Shown here piece by piece: positions 15,152-23,885 of a stretch of 64,000 nucleotides of DNA; the first letter of the stretch is position 1, and each line of letters starts with the position of its first letter. The notes below the pieces were generated by a model. That model ran no database searches. It saw nothing but the letters and a program-made list of their open reading frames with translations, and was not told the DNA's origin. The position numbers and the translations under genes were made by a program. The DNA comes from Prauserella alba (GTDB lineage: Bacteria > Actinomycetota > Actinomycetes > Mycobacteriales > Pseudonocardiaceae), in the NCBI RefSeq assembly GCF_024171735.1, contig NZ_JAMTCH010000003.1, forward strand, positions 298,841-362,840, in the 5' to 3' direction.

Positions 15152-17227
15152 ATGCGGCCGTACCCGTTCACGGCAGTCGTCGGAATGGGCGAACTGCGCC
15201 TGGCGCTCCTGTTGTGCACCATCTCACCGTCGATCGGCGGCGTGCTGGTGCGCGGGGAGAAGGGCACCGCGAAATCCACCATGGTGCGCGCCCTCGCGGG
15301 GCTGCTGCCCGATGTGGACGTCGTGGACGACTGCCGGTTCTCGTGCGACCCGGCGGCGCCCGACCCTTCGTGCCCGGACGGTCCACACCGGACGGCCGCC
15401 TCGTCCCAGCGACCCGCACGGCTGGTGGAACTGCCCGTCGGCGCCGCGGAGGAGCGGGTCGTCGGGTCGCTCGACCTGGAACGCGCGCTGCGGGACGGTG
15501 TCACGGACTTCCAGCCGGGCCTGCTCGCCGGCGCGCACCGCGGGATGCTCTACGTGGACGAGGTCAACCTGCTCCACGACCACCTGGTCGACACGCTGCT
15601 CGACGCGGCGGCGATGGGCCGGGTGACCGTGGAACGGGAGGGCGCGTCCGTGTCGCACGCCGCCCGGTTCGTGCTCATCGGAACGATGAACCCCGAGGAA
15701 GGCGAACTGCGGCCGCAGCTGTTGGACAGGTTCGGGCTGACCGTCGAGGTCTCGTCGAGCCGCGACGCCGCCGAGCGGGTCGAGGTCGTGCGACGGCGGC
15801 TCGCCTACGAATCCGATCCGGACGCCTTCGCTGCGGGCTATGCCGACGACGACGCCTCCCTGGCCGCCGAGATCGCCGCCGCACGCAAACTGTTGCCGTC
15901 GGTGGAGTTGACCGACGGTGCACTCCTGCAGATCGCGGAGGTGTGCGCCGCGTTCGAGGTCGACGGCATGCGGGCCGATATCGTCACGGCCCGCACCGCC
16001 GCCGCGCACGCCGCCTGGTGCGGCCGCACCGAAGTGTCTACAGAGGACATTCGGGTCGCGGCGCGGCTGGCGCTTCCGCATCGGCGCAGGCGCAACCCGT
16101 TCGACGCGCCCGGTATCGACTCCGAGCAGTTGGAGCAGGCGTTGCAGGACGCCCAACCGCCCGAGGACGACTCCGACGGCTCCGATCGCGACGGTGACGG
16201 CGACGGCCCGGACAGCGGCCCCGACGGCGGAGACGGCCCGGAGGATCCCGACGGCGGTGGGCCGGATGACGACGGTCCCGGTGGCGGGCCCGACGGCGGC
16301 CCCGGCGGGGGAATGCCCGACGAGAACCCGCAACACGAGCCCCGGAACCCGCAACACGGCGACGCGGACGCGGGGAGCGAGGACGGCGCCGCGCCGCCTG
16401 CGGAGCAGCGGGCGGGCACGGACACTCCGTACCGGGCGAAGCTGTTCACCGTGGACGGCACCGGTGCCGGTGCCGACGGCAGGCGTTCCCGTTCCGAAGG
16501 GGAGCGCGGCCGGATCGTCGGCGTCCGTCCCGACGGCGAGCGGAGCGGATCGCCGCACCTGGTCGCCACGTTGCGTGCCGCGGCCCGGCACCGGCCGCAC
16601 CGGGGTCCGCGCGCCGACGGTGCCGGACCCGTCGTGCTGCCCCGTGACCTGCGTTTCGCCCGGCGGGAGGGCAAGGAGGGCAACCTCGTCCTGCTGTGTG
16701 TCGACGCGTCCGGGTCCATGGGATCGAAAACCCGCATCCGAGAGGTGAAGACCGCGGTCCTGTCGCTGCTGCTGGACGCGTATCAGCGCCGGGACAAGGT
16801 CGGGCTCGTCACGTTCCGGGCGTCGGAAGCCGCGGTGGCGTTGCCGCCGACGAGCAGCGTCGACGTTGCGGCGACGCGGCTGGAGGAGCTGCCGACCGGT
16901 GGGCGGACCCCGCTGGCCGAAGGGTTGACGCGTGCCGCCGAGGTGCTGCGGGTCGAGGCGCTGCGGGACGGCGATCGCAGGCCGCTGCTGGTCGTGGTGA
17001 CCGACGGGCGGGCGACCAGCGGGCCGGAGGCACTGGAGCGGGCACACACCGCCGCGGACGGCCTGGCACGCACCGGAGTGTCGGCCGTGGTCATGGACTG
17101 TGAGACCGGCCGCATGCGGCTCGGCCTGGCGAAGACCCTCGCGGGCAGGCTCGGCGCCGAGCACGTGGCCGTCGGGGACGTGGCCGCGGAGAAGCTGACC
17201 GACGAGGTGAAACGGAGGGCGGCCTGA
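15152..17227 (+). CDS. Fused AAA-VWA metal chelatase subunit (ChlI/ChlD-type, cobalt)
   Basis: A 691-residue fusion of a MoxR/ChlI-like AAA+ ATPase and a C-terminal von Willebrand A domain, the actinobacterial partner presumed to drive CobN. The AAA part (residues 1-330) has Walker A GEKGTAKST, Walker B MLYVDEVNLL and the arginine-finger region TMNPEEGELRPQLLDRFG. Residues about 335-440 are an acidic Asp/Gly/Pro-rich linker. The VWA domain (about 510-691) has the MIDAS motif DASGSMG. ATG 15152 follows AGGGAG, 60 bp after the B12 riboswitch. The linker includes NPQHEPRNPQHG, encoded by two units of the 21-bp repeat family. The stop overlaps the cobO ATG (TGATG). Confidence 0.9.
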   Translation: MRPYPFTAVVGMGELRLALLLCTISPSIGGVLVRGEKGTAKSTMVRALAGLLPDVDVVDDCRFSCDPAAPDPSCPDGPHRTAASSQRPARLVELPVGAAEERVVGSLDLERALRDGVTDFQPGLLAGAHRGMLYVDEVNLLHDHLVDTLLDAAAMGRVTVEREGASVSHAARFVLIGTMNPEEGELRPQLLDRFGLTVEVSSSRDAAERVEVVRRRLAYESDPDAFAAGYADDDASLAAEIAAARKLLPSVELTDGALLQIAEVCAAFEVDGMRADIVTARTAAAHAAWCGRTEVSTEDIRVAARLALPHRRRRNPFDAPGIDSEQLEQALQDAQPPEDDSDGSDRDGDGDGPDSGPDGGDGPEDPDGGGPDDDGPGGGPDGGPGGGMPDENPQHEPRNPQHGDADAGSEDGAAPPAEQRAGTDTPYRAKLFTVDGTGAGADGRRSRSEGERGRIVGVRPDGERSGSPHLVATLRAAARHRPHRGPRADGAGPVVLPRDLRFARREGKEGNLVLLCVDASGSMGSKTRIREVKTAVLSLLLDAYQRRDKVGLVTFRASEAAVALPPTSSVDVAATRLEELPTGGRTPLAEGLTRAAEVLRVEALRDGDRRPLLVVVTDGRATSGPEALERAHTAADGLARTGVSAVVMDCETGRMRLGLAKTLAGRLGAEHVAVGDVAAEKLTDEVKRRAA
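16330..16359 (+). repeat. 21-bp repeat units inside the chelatase coding linker
   Basis: GCAACACG occurs at 16330 and 16351, exactly 21 bp apart. GCCCCGGAACCCGCAACACG (16339-16358) is identical over 20 bases to 28501-28520 in an intergenic array. The unit is in frame and encodes the heptapeptide NPQHEPR followed by NPQHG. Confidence 0.8.
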
Positions 17228-17829
17228 TGCCGCAGGGGAAGCCGGCCGTGGTGCCGGACGACGGACTGACCACGCGGCAGCGGCGGAACCGCCCGATCGT
17301 GGCCGTCCACACGGGACCCATGAAGGGCAAGTCCACCGCCGCGTTCGGCATGGCGTTGCGGGCGTGGAACCAGGGTTGGAACATCGGCGTGTTCCAGTTC
17401 GTCAAGTCGGCCAAGTGGCGCGTGGGCGAGGAGAACGCACTGCGCACGCTCGGCGAGACCGGTCAGGGCGGGCCCGTCGAGTGGCACAAGATGGGCGAGG
17501 GCTGGAGCTGGTCCCGCAAGAAGGGCACCGACGACGACCACGCCGAGAACGCCCGCGAGGGCTGGGCGGAGATCAAGCGCAGGCTCGGTGAGGAGACGCA
17601 CGACTTCTACGTGCTCGACGAGTTCACCTACCCGCTGCACTGGGGCTGGGTCGACGTCGACGACGTGGTGGAGACGCTGCGCAGCCGGCCCGGCAGGCAA
17701 CACGTGGTGATCACCGGGCGCAACGCGCCGCAGCCGCTCGTCGATGCGGCGGACCTGGTCGCCGAGATGTCGAAGGTCACGCACCCGATGGATGCTGGGC
17801 AAAAGGGCCAGCGGGGCATCGAGTGGTAG
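17227..17829 (+). CDS. cobO: Corrinoid adenosyltransferase CobO
   Basis: A 200-residue CobA/CobO/BtuR-type ATP:cob(I)alamin adenosyltransferase acting on cob(I)yrinic acid a,c-diamide. The nucleotide loop reads TGPMKGKSTAAFGMALRAWN, where the usual second glycine of the GNGKGKT-type loop is Met. The other family blocks GVFQFVKSAKWRVGEENAL, YVLDEFTYPLHWGW and VITGRNAPQPLVDAADLV are intact. ATG 17227 shares a base with the preceding stop. The C-terminus ends KGQRGIEW, typical of CobO. Confidence 0.95.
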   Translation: MPQGKPAVVPDDGLTTRQRRNRPIVAVHTGPMKGKSTAAFGMALRAWNQGWNIGVFQFVKSAKWRVGEENALRTLGETGQGGPVEWHKMGEGWSWSRKKGTDDDHAENAREGWAEIKRRLGEETHDFYVLDEFTYPLHWGWVDVDDVVETLRSRPGRQHVVITGRNAPQPLVDAADLVAEMSKVTHPMDAGQKGQRGIEW

Positions 17830-19163
17830 CCCGCGTCGTCATCGCCGCGCCCGGTTCGGGGCACGGCAAGACGACCGTCGCCACCGGGTTGATGGCGGCG
17901 CTCCGTGCCCGCGGCACCGCGGTGTCCGGGCACAAGGTCGGCCCTGACTTCATCGACCCGAGTTATCACGCCATGGCCACCGGGAGGTCCGCGCGCAACC
18001 TCGACCCGTTCCTGCAGGGTGAACACCGCGTCGTCCCGTTGTTGCAGCACGGGTCGAGCGGCGCCGACGTCGCGGTGATCGAAGGCGTGATGGGCTTGTT
18101 CGACGGTGCGCTCGGCACCGACGGCTACGCCTCGACGGCGCACGTCGCGCGGCTCGTCGACGCGCCGGTCGTGCTGGTGGTCGACGCGAGTGCGGCGAGC
18201 CGCAGTGTGGCCGCGCTGGTGCTGGGGTTCGCGCGGTACGACCCGGACATCGAGCTGGCCGGCGTGATCCTCAACAAGCTCGGTTCGCAGCGGCACGAGG
18301 ACGAGATCCGCGGGGCACTCGCACCGACGGGCATTCCCGTGCTGGGTGCGCTCCGGCGCAGCGACGACATCCACGCGCCGAGCAGGCACCTCGGCCTCGT
18401 CCCCGCGGACGAACGGGAGACCGATGCTCGGGAACTGCTGCCCAAACTGGCCGAGTGGATCGCCGGCGGGGTCGACCTCGACGCCGTGGTGCGGGTCGCG
18501 TGGGGGGCGCGGCCGCTGACCGCCGACCCGTGGTCGCCGGGTCCGGTCCACAGTGGGCCGCGAGCCGTGGTGGCCGCCGCGGCCGGAGCTGCCTTCACCT
18601 TCCGGTACACCGAGACCGTGGAACTGCTCGCCGCCCACGGCGTCGACGTCGTGGACTTCGATCCGCTCCGGGACGAGGCGTTGCCGCCGGAGTGTGCCGG
18701 CATGTACTTCGGCGGCGGATTCCCCGAGGCACACCTCGAGGAACTGTCGGCCAACGAACCGTTACGCACCGCGATCGGCGACGCCGTCGCCGACGGTATG
18801 CCCGCGGTGGCCGAATGCGCCGGTCTGCTGTACCTGTGCCGCGAGCTGGACGGGTTGCCGATGGTCGGTGCGCTCGACGCGACGGCCCGGATGACCCGGC
18901 GCGGCGCACTCGGCTACCGCACGGCGACCGCCGCCGGTGACAACGTCCTCGCCGCACGCGGGGACACGGCGCGCGGGCACGAGTTCCATCGCACTGTCGT
19001 CGAACCGAGAGCCGGGGAGACGGCGGCGTGGCGCTGGGACGGTGAACCGGAAGGATTCGCGACGCCGACGTTGCACGCGTCCTACCTGCACGTCCACTGG
19101 GCGGGGCATCCCGAGCTGGCGCGGGCGTTCGCGGCCGCGGTGCACCGGAGAGCGGGGCCATGA
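17823..19163 (+). CDS. cobB: Cobyrinate/hydrogenobyrinate a,c-diamide synthase CobB
   Basis: A 446-residue glutamine- and ATP-dependent amidase. Residues 1-210 form the DTBS-like ATPase domain with a P-loop in AAPGSGHGKTTVATG and the segment SGHKVGPDFIDPSYH. The C-terminal class I glutaminase has the nucleophile in AECAGLLYL (about residue 330) and the catalytic His in ASYLHVHWAG near the end. GTG 17823 overlaps the cobO stop by 7 bp, and the stop overlaps cobC by 4 bp. It supplies the diamide substrate of CobN and CobO. Confidence 0.95.
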   Translation: MVARVVIAAPGSGHGKTTVATGLMAALRARGTAVSGHKVGPDFIDPSYHAMATGRSARNLDPFLQGEHRVVPLLQHGSSGADVAVIEGVMGLFDGALGTDGYASTAHVARLVDAPVVLVVDASAASRSVAALVLGFARYDPDIELAGVILNKLGSQRHEDEIRGALAPTGIPVLGALRRSDDIHAPSRHLGLVPADERETDARELLPKLAEWIAGGVDLDAVVRVAWGARPLTADPWSPGPVHSGPRAVVAAAAGAAFTFRYTETVELLAAHGVDVVDFDPLRDEALPPECAGMYFGGGFPEAHLEELSANEPLRTAIGDAVADGMPAVAECAGLLYLCRELDGLPMVGALDATARMTRRGALGYRTATAAGDNVLAARGDTARGHEFHRTVVEPRAGETAAWRWDGEPEGFATPTLHASYLHVHWAGHPELARAFAAAVHRRAGP

Positions 19164-20209
19164 CCGGAGGCGACCGCGCCGACGGCGAGAACCACGTCCG
19201 CGACGTCGACCTGTGGCATCACGGCGACCGCGAGGTCGGCGACGGCCTCGTCGACCTCGCGGTGAACGTCCGGGTGCCGCAACCGCCGGAGTGGTTGCTG
19301 ACCGAGCTGCGCGACAGTCTGTCCACAGTGGCGGCCTATCCCGACGTTGCCGGCGCCGGGGACGCGATCGCGGCGCGGCACGGCCGCGAGGCCGACGACG
19401 TGCTGCCGACCGCGGGCGGCGCCGAGGCGTTCACACTGCTGGCGCGGGCGTGGCCCGGATGCAGACCGGTCGTGGTGCATCCGCAGTTCACCGAGCCGGA
19501 GGCCGCGTTGCTCGCGGCGGGCCACGACGTGACGCGGGTCGAGTTGCCCGAATCCGGCGGGTTCGCGCTCGACGCCGAGCTGGTTCCCGCCGATGCCGAC
19601 CTCGTGTTCGTGGGCAACCCGACGAACCCCACATCGGTGCTGCATCCGGCGGCGTCGATTCGCGCGCTGGTGCGGCCGGGCAGGTTGGTGGTCGTCGACG
19701 AGGCGTTCCTCGACGCGGTGCCGGGTGAACCGGAAACCCTTGCTCCGGAACGGATCCCGGGCGTCGCCGTGGTGCGCAGTCTGACAAAGACGTGGGGCAT
19801 CGCCGGGCTGCGCGCCGGGTACGTGCTGGCCGAGCCTGCGGTCGTCGAACGGTTGCGCGGGCTGCAGCCGCCGTGGTCGGTGTCGACTCCCGCGGCGGTG
19901 GCGATGGCGGCGTGCAGCAGACCTGGTGCCGTCGCCGAGGCCGAGACGCTGGCCCGCGAGGCCGATTCCGACCGTGAGCGGCTCGTCACGCGGCTGCGGG
20001 ACTTCGGCGTCGAGGTGGCGGGCACGCCGCGGGCACCGTTCGTGCTGGTGCGCGTGCCGCGTGGGGAGAAGATCCGCCTGGCGTTGCGCGAGGTGGGCTA
20101 CGCCGTGCGGCGCGCGGACACCTTCCCCGGCCTCGGGCCGGACTGGTTGCGCATCGCCGTGCGCTCCGACATGGACGGTTTCCTCGACGCCTTGGCGGCC
20201 CTCCTGTAA
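19160..20209 (+). CDS. cobC: CobC/CobD-type PLP aminotransferase, L-threonine-phosphate decarboxylase-like
   Basis: A 349-residue fold-type I PLP enzyme of the histidinol-phosphate aminotransferase-like group, orthologous in context to actinobacterial CobC (Rv2231c). It is thought to supply the aminopropanol-phosphate side arm. The PLP lysine is in SLTKTWGIAGLRAG, with VFVGNPTNPTSVL and VVDEAFLDAVPG typical of the family. The catalytic arginine region is DWLRIAVRSD. It is the last gene of the riboswitch operon and is followed by a 21-bp repeat array. Exact activity is inferred from cluster context. Confidence 0.87.
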   Translation: MTGGDRADGENHVRDVDLWHHGDREVGDGLVDLAVNVRVPQPPEWLLTELRDSLSTVAAYPDVAGAGDAIAARHGREADDVLPTAGGAEAFTLLARAWPGCRPVVVHPQFTEPEAALLAAGHDVTRVELPESGGFALDAELVPADADLVFVGNPTNPTSVLHPAASIRALVRPGRLVVVDEAFLDAVPGEPETLAPERIPGVAVVRSLTKTWGIAGLRAGYVLAEPAVVERLRGLQPPWSVSTPAAVAMAACSRPGAVAEAETLAREADSDRERLVTRLRDFGVEVAGTPRAPFVLVRVPRGEKIRLALREVGYAVRRADTFPGLGPDWLRIAVRSDMDGFLDALAALL

Positions 20210-20212
20210 CCG

Positions 20213-20275
20213 CATGTCCTGCACCCAGCCCCGCGTGTTCTGCATCCACACCCGCGTTTCCTGCACCCACACCCG
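20213..20275 (-). repeat. 21-bp-period tandem array, three units
   Basis: CATGTCCTGC (20213), CGTGTTCTGC (20234) and CGTTTCCTGC (20255) are spaced exactly 21 bp apart. They are reverse-orientation copies of the GCAGGACACG core. The array begins 4 bp after the cobC stop and lies between convergent genes. Confidence 0.8.
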
Positions 20276-20349
20276 TCGCCCGGCCGCCGCATCCCGACGC
20301 CGCGCTGCCGCGTGTGTGCGCCGTGGTGTGCCGCGTCCGGGCGGCGCAG

Positions 20350-21204
20350 TCACCGCACGAGTGCGAGCTGCCGGGACTGGGCGACCAGCACGCCGGCCGA
20401 GTCCCAGATCTCGAAGTCTTCTTCGTGGTAGCCGCCGGACAGGTGCCTGGTGAACGCGCGGCAGGCGAGCCACCCCGGTGCCGGTCTGGCGCGCAGGTGG
20501 ACGGTCAGCTCGATCGTCGAGGACCCGCCGACACCCAGGTCCAGCACGACCGGTGCCGCCGCGTCGACGAGCATGGCGAGTGCGGTCGTGTCGGCGTCGT
20601 GCCCGTCGGCGAACCGCAGCCAGAACTCGGAGACCGGCTCCCCGGACGGCGTGCCGTACCAGAAACCGGGGACCCGATCGAGCCGGTAGTCGACGCGCGC
20701 GGCGACGGTGGCGCCGGGCTGCTCGCTCAGCGTCAGCGGATCCGTGCAGGTCTCCGGGTCGGCCAGCGCGGGCGCGGCGTTGTTGAACGCGACCGATTCG
20801 TGTGGAGCGACGGAGTCGTGCGGGGCGACCGGGCCGTTGCCCGCAGCCGGAGCGGACACCCCGTCGAGGTCTGCGTAGGTCGCCTGTGCGAGCACCACCG
20901 CACCGTCCTGTTGGGACAGCCGGGCAGAGCCGGTCGCGGTTCGGCGGCCCTGTTTCACGACCTCGGTCGCGATCTCGGCAGGGCCGGGCGTGCCGGGCCG
21001 CAGGAAGTGTGCCGACACCACCAGCGGGTCGGGCATCGCCAGCTGCTCGCCCAGCGCCCGGACGCACAACGCCAGCAGATATCCGCCGTTGGCCACGCCA
21101 TCGCGTATCGCCCAGCGGTCCGAGACGGTCGTGGCGTAGTGGCCGTCCCCGGATGCGGTGACGGCGGTGTCGGTGTCGAACTCGGACGATGCGGTCGTGG
21201 TCAT
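20350..21204 (-). CDS. Acyl-CoA thioesterase family protein (double hotdog)
   Basis: A 284-residue TesB-like thioesterase-superfamily protein. The first hotdog has the conserved WAIRDGVANGGYLLAL and VVSAHFLRPGTPGPAEI. The second has TTALAMLVDAAAPVVLDLG, IELTVHLRARPAPGWLACR and GGYHEEDFEIWDSAGVLVAQSRQLAL, a classic C-terminal TesB/thioesterase block. A duplicated VAPHDSVAPHESVA links the halves. ATG 21204. It stands alone between cobC and cobS; the substrate is unknown and no B12 role is implied. Confidence 0.85.
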   Translation of the reverse strand: MTTTASSEFDTDTAVTASGDGHYATTVSDRWAIRDGVANGGYLLALCVRALGEQLAMPDPLVVSAHFLRPGTPGPAEIATEVVKQGRRTATGSARLSQQDGAVVLAQATYADLDGVSAPAAGNGPVAPHDSVAPHESVAFNNAAPALADPETCTDPLTLSEQPGATVAARVDYRLDRVPGFWYGTPSGEPVSEFWLRFADGHDADTTALAMLVDAAAPVVLDLGVGGSSTIELTVHLRARPAPGWLACRAFTRHLSGGYHEEDFEIWDSAGVLVAQSRQLALVR

Positions 21205-21335
21205 CGCTGCACCTCTCTTCCCGGCACCATGATCGGTGCCGGTGACGACGCATGTCGATGACCTCCGAGGTAACGGCTGACGCGGTCGGAGCCGCGTCCA
21301 GGTGGGGAGGACCGGGTGGCGGCGCGTGGTCGAGT

Positions 21336-21356
21336 GCAGGACACGCGGGTGTCGTC
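21336..21356 (+). repeat. Single 21-bp-family unit downstream of cobS
   Basis: GCAGGACACGCGGGTGTCGT starts at 21336, matching the GCAGGACACG units in the array at 28595. It sits 5 bp from the cobS stop, in the 157-bp gap between cobS and the thioesterase, where I see nothing else. Confidence 0.6.
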
Positions 21357-21361
21357 CCGGG

Positions 21362-22171
21362 TCAGATGCTGAGGATCACCAGCGTTGCGGCGAGGGCGGT
21401 CTCGACGCAGGCGCCGAGGACGTCGCCGGTGACGCCGCCGAGCCTGCGCACGCATCGCGCCAGCAGCACGCCAGCCGCGCACCAGCCGGTCAGCACGGCG
21501 ACCGGGCCTTGCCACCACGCGACGGCCGGGTCGAATCCGGCCAGCACCGACAGCGCCGCGACCGACAGTGCGATCGCCGCGGCGACCGGCACCGGAACCG
21601 CTCCGGCCACGGCGGCACCCAGACCCTCCGGCCGCGCCGACGGGACGAACCGGGTGCAGCACAGCGGCAGCACCACGCGGCTCGCGACCACGGCCACGAC
21701 GAGGCCCGTCACGCCGGCACCCGTGGCCACCACGCTCGCCAGCGCGCCGGTCTGGGCCAGCAGGACCAGCACCAGCGTGGCGACCCCGGTCGGTCCTGCG
21801 TCGCCGCGGCGCATGATGTCGAGCGCGCGGTCGCGGTCGTAGGACGCGCCGAGGCCGTCCGCGGTGTCGGCCAGGCCGTCGAGGTGCAGTCCGCGGGTCG
21901 CCAGTGCCGTCGTCGCGAGCGCCAGTGCCGCCACGGCGAACGCGGGCAGGCCGAGCAGCCCGCCCAGCCAGACGACGACGCCGGCCCCCACGGCGAGCGC
22001 CAGTCCCGCGAGCGGTGCCGCCGTCATGGCGACGCCCGCGATGCGGCGGTCGACCGTGCGGGGTGCGGGCACCGGCAACGCCGTCAGCGTGCCGAAGGCC
22101 ATGCGCAGGCCGTCACCGGCGGCGTGCCCGGGTGACGGATCGTCGCCGGAACCGGGAGCGGTGCCGCCCAC
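21362..22171 (-). CDS. cobS: Adenosylcobinamide-GDP ribazoletransferase CobS
   Basis: A membrane-embedded enzyme of about 269 residues that joins adenosylcobinamide-GDP to alpha-ribazole (phosphate). The signature DGLRMAFGTLTALPVP opens the domain. RGLHLDGLADTADGLGASYDRDRALDIMRRGDAGPTG carries the conserved acidic catalytic region, split here as HLDGLADTADGLG and DIMRRGDAG. Seven or so hydrophobic segments follow. The start is uncertain: GTG 22171 is used, but TTG 22189 (overlapping the cobT stop) or an ATG at the start of MAFGTLTA are alternatives. It is third in cobU-cobT-cobS. Confidence 0.9.
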   Translation of the reverse strand: MGGTAPGSGDDPSPGHAAGDGLRMAFGTLTALPVPAPRTVDRRIAGVAMTAAPLAGLALAVGAGVVVWLGGLLGLPAFAVAALALATTALATRGLHLDGLADTADGLGASYDRDRALDIMRRGDAGPTGVATLVLVLLAQTGALASVVATGAGVTGLVVAVVASRVVLPLCCTRFVPSARPEGLGAAVAGAVPVPVAAAIALSVAALSVLAGFDPAVAWWQGPVAVLTGWCAAGVLLARCVRRLGGVTGDVLGACVETALAATLVILSI

Positions 22172-22181
22172 CTGCTCGTGC

Positions 22182-23201
22182 TCAGCCAAGGTCGGCCAGC
22201 CGTCCCATGCCGGCGAGCACGGCGCGGGCGTTGCGGAGTACCGGAACGGCCTGCACGGCGCCGCTGCCCTCGCCGAGTCGCAGGCCCAGGTCGAGGATCG
22301 GTTCCAGGCCGAGCGCCTTGAGCGCAAACGCTTGCGCAGGTTCGGTGGACCGGTGCCCGGCGACCCACCACCGCTCGGCACCGGGCGCGACCTCCCGCGC
22401 CACGACCGCGGCTGCGCACGGGAATACGCCGTCCAGCACGACCGGCACCTTCCGCTCGGCCGCCCGCACGAGGAACCCGACGGTCGCCGCCGCACACGCA
22501 CTGCCCAGCGAGGTCAGCGCGGCGAACGGGTCGTCGGCGGCCGCGCGCGCGAGAGCCTGGTCGAGGACCGCCACCTTGCGGGCACGGCCGTCGTCGTCGA
22601 CGCCGGTGCCGGTGCCGACCACGTCGTCGGCCGGCAGGCCCAGTACCGACGCCACGAGTGCCGCGGCGATGGTCGTGTTGCCGATGCCCATGTCACCCGG
22701 GATGAGCAGGTCCGCCCCGTCGTCGATCTCGGTGTCGGCGGCCGTGGTGCCCGCATCGAACGCCTGCCGCGCCTGACCGGGTTCGAGCGCGTCGGCCACG
22801 TCGATCGACCCCGAGCCCCGGCGCACCTTGTGCCGCCGCACCGGTTCGGGCACGTCGTCGAGCGGATCGTCCACCGCCAGGTCCAGCACGCGCACGTGCG
22901 CGCCCACCTCGCGGGCGAGGACGTTCACGCCGGACTCGCCGGCCAGGAACACGCGCACCATCGCCGCCGTCAGATGCCGTGGGTACGCCGACACCGATCC
23001 GGAAGCCGACACCCCGTGGTCGCCCGCGAACACCACGACGCGCACGTCGTCCAGCGGGCGCGGCGGCACCTGGCTGTGGGCGGCGCACAGCCACGCGGCC
23101 AGGTGTTCGAGCCTGCCGAGCGCGCCGACCGGTTTGACCAGGCCGTCGAGCTGCTGCAGCGCCTCGTCGCGGGCATGGTCGTCGAGTGGGGGGATCTGCA
23201 C
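22182..23201 (-). CDS. cobT: Nicotinate-nucleotide-dimethylbenzimidazole phosphoribosyltransferase CobT
   Basis: A 339-residue enzyme that makes alpha-ribazole phosphate from NaMN and a lower-ligand base. It has the CobT blocks LVKPVGALGRLEHLAAWL, VVFAGDHGVSASGSVSAYP and LLIPGDMGIGNTTIAAAL. The catalytic Glu is in LRLGEGSGAVQA near residue 310. The start is GTG 23201, 9 bp after cobU. Length is normal. Confidence 0.95.
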   Translation of the reverse strand: MQIPPLDDHARDEALQQLDGLVKPVGALGRLEHLAAWLCAAHSQVPPRPLDDVRVVVFAGDHGVSASGSVSAYPRHLTAAMVRVFLAGESGVNVLAREVGAHVRVLDLAVDDPLDDVPEPVRRHKVRRGSGSIDVADALEPGQARQAFDAGTTAADTEIDDGADLLIPGDMGIGNTTIAAALVASVLGLPADDVVGTGTGVDDDGRARKVAVLDQALARAAADDPFAALTSLGSACAAATVGFLVRAAERKVPVVLDGVFPCAAAVVAREVAPGAERWWVAGHRSTEPAQAFALKALGLEPILDLGLRLGEGSGAVQAVPVLRNARAVLAGMGRLADLG

Positions 23202-23210
23202 GGCGTTCTC

Positions 23211-23858
23211 CTATTCCAGCGTCAGCACACGGCCGGCGACGATCAGCCGGACCGCGTCGGAATGCGTGGCCACGGCGGTGTTCAGGGCCCCCAGCACGTC
23301 ACGGAAGATGCGCCCCGACGCCGACGCGGGCACGACACCGCTGCCGACCTCGTTGCTCACCGCGATCGCGGGCACGGTGGCCTGCCGCCACGCGTCGGCG
23401 AACGCACCGAGCCGTTCGTCCACGCGTTGCTGCCAGCCCTCGCGTTGTTCCCACGCCCCGGACTCGTCGAGCACGCGCGTCAGCCACGTGCCGAGGCAGT
23501 CGATGAGCACCGGGGACTCGGCCTGGCGCAATGCGGCCGTGACGTCGCCCGTCTCCACCGTGGCCCAGTGTGACGGCCTGCGTTCGCGGTGCGCGGCCAC
23601 GCGGGCGCTCCACTCGGGGTCGTCGTCGCTCGGCGGCATCCCGGCGGCGATGTAGGTCACCGCGGGATGCCGGTTCGCGAGCCCTTCGGCGTAGCGCGAC
23701 TTGCCCGAACGGACACCGCCGAGCACGAGCGTCCTGCCTCCGCCGACGGCGTCGTCGGCCCGGGCCACCGGTTGCCGGTGGCCGCGGAGCGCCGAGGCCG
23801 CGGCTTCGAGGCGGTTCGCCGCGAACTCGGCGAGGCGCCTCTTCGCATCGTTCGTCAT
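23211..23858 (-). CDS. cobU: Adenosylcobinamide kinase/guanylyltransferase CobU
   Basis: A protein of about 215 residues that phosphorylates adenosylcobinamide and transfers GMP to it. The P-loop is LVLGGVRSGKSRYAEGLA, beginning near residue 45, and the conserved YIAAGMPPSDDDPEW, VLIDCLGTWLTR and VSNEVGSGVVPA follow. Typical CobU starts almost at the P-loop; here an N-terminal extension of about 45 residues (MTNDAKRRLAEFAANRLEAA) precedes it. ATG 23858 is used; ATG 23867 is an alternative and a shorter start is possible. It is divergent from cobD with starts about 28 bp apart, so promoters must overlap. Confidence 0.93.
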   Translation of the reverse strand: MTNDAKRRLAEFAANRLEAAASALRGHRQPVARADDAVGGGRTLVLGGVRSGKSRYAEGLANRHPAVTYIAAGMPPSDDDPEWSARVAAHRERRPSHWATVETGDVTAALRQAESPVLIDCLGTWLTRVLDESGAWEQREGWQQRVDERLGAFADAWRQATVPAIAVSNEVGSGVVPASASGRIFRDVLGALNTAVATHSDAVRLIVAGRVLTLE

Positions 23859-23885
23859 GCAGGGCATTCTGGACCACTCGATAGG

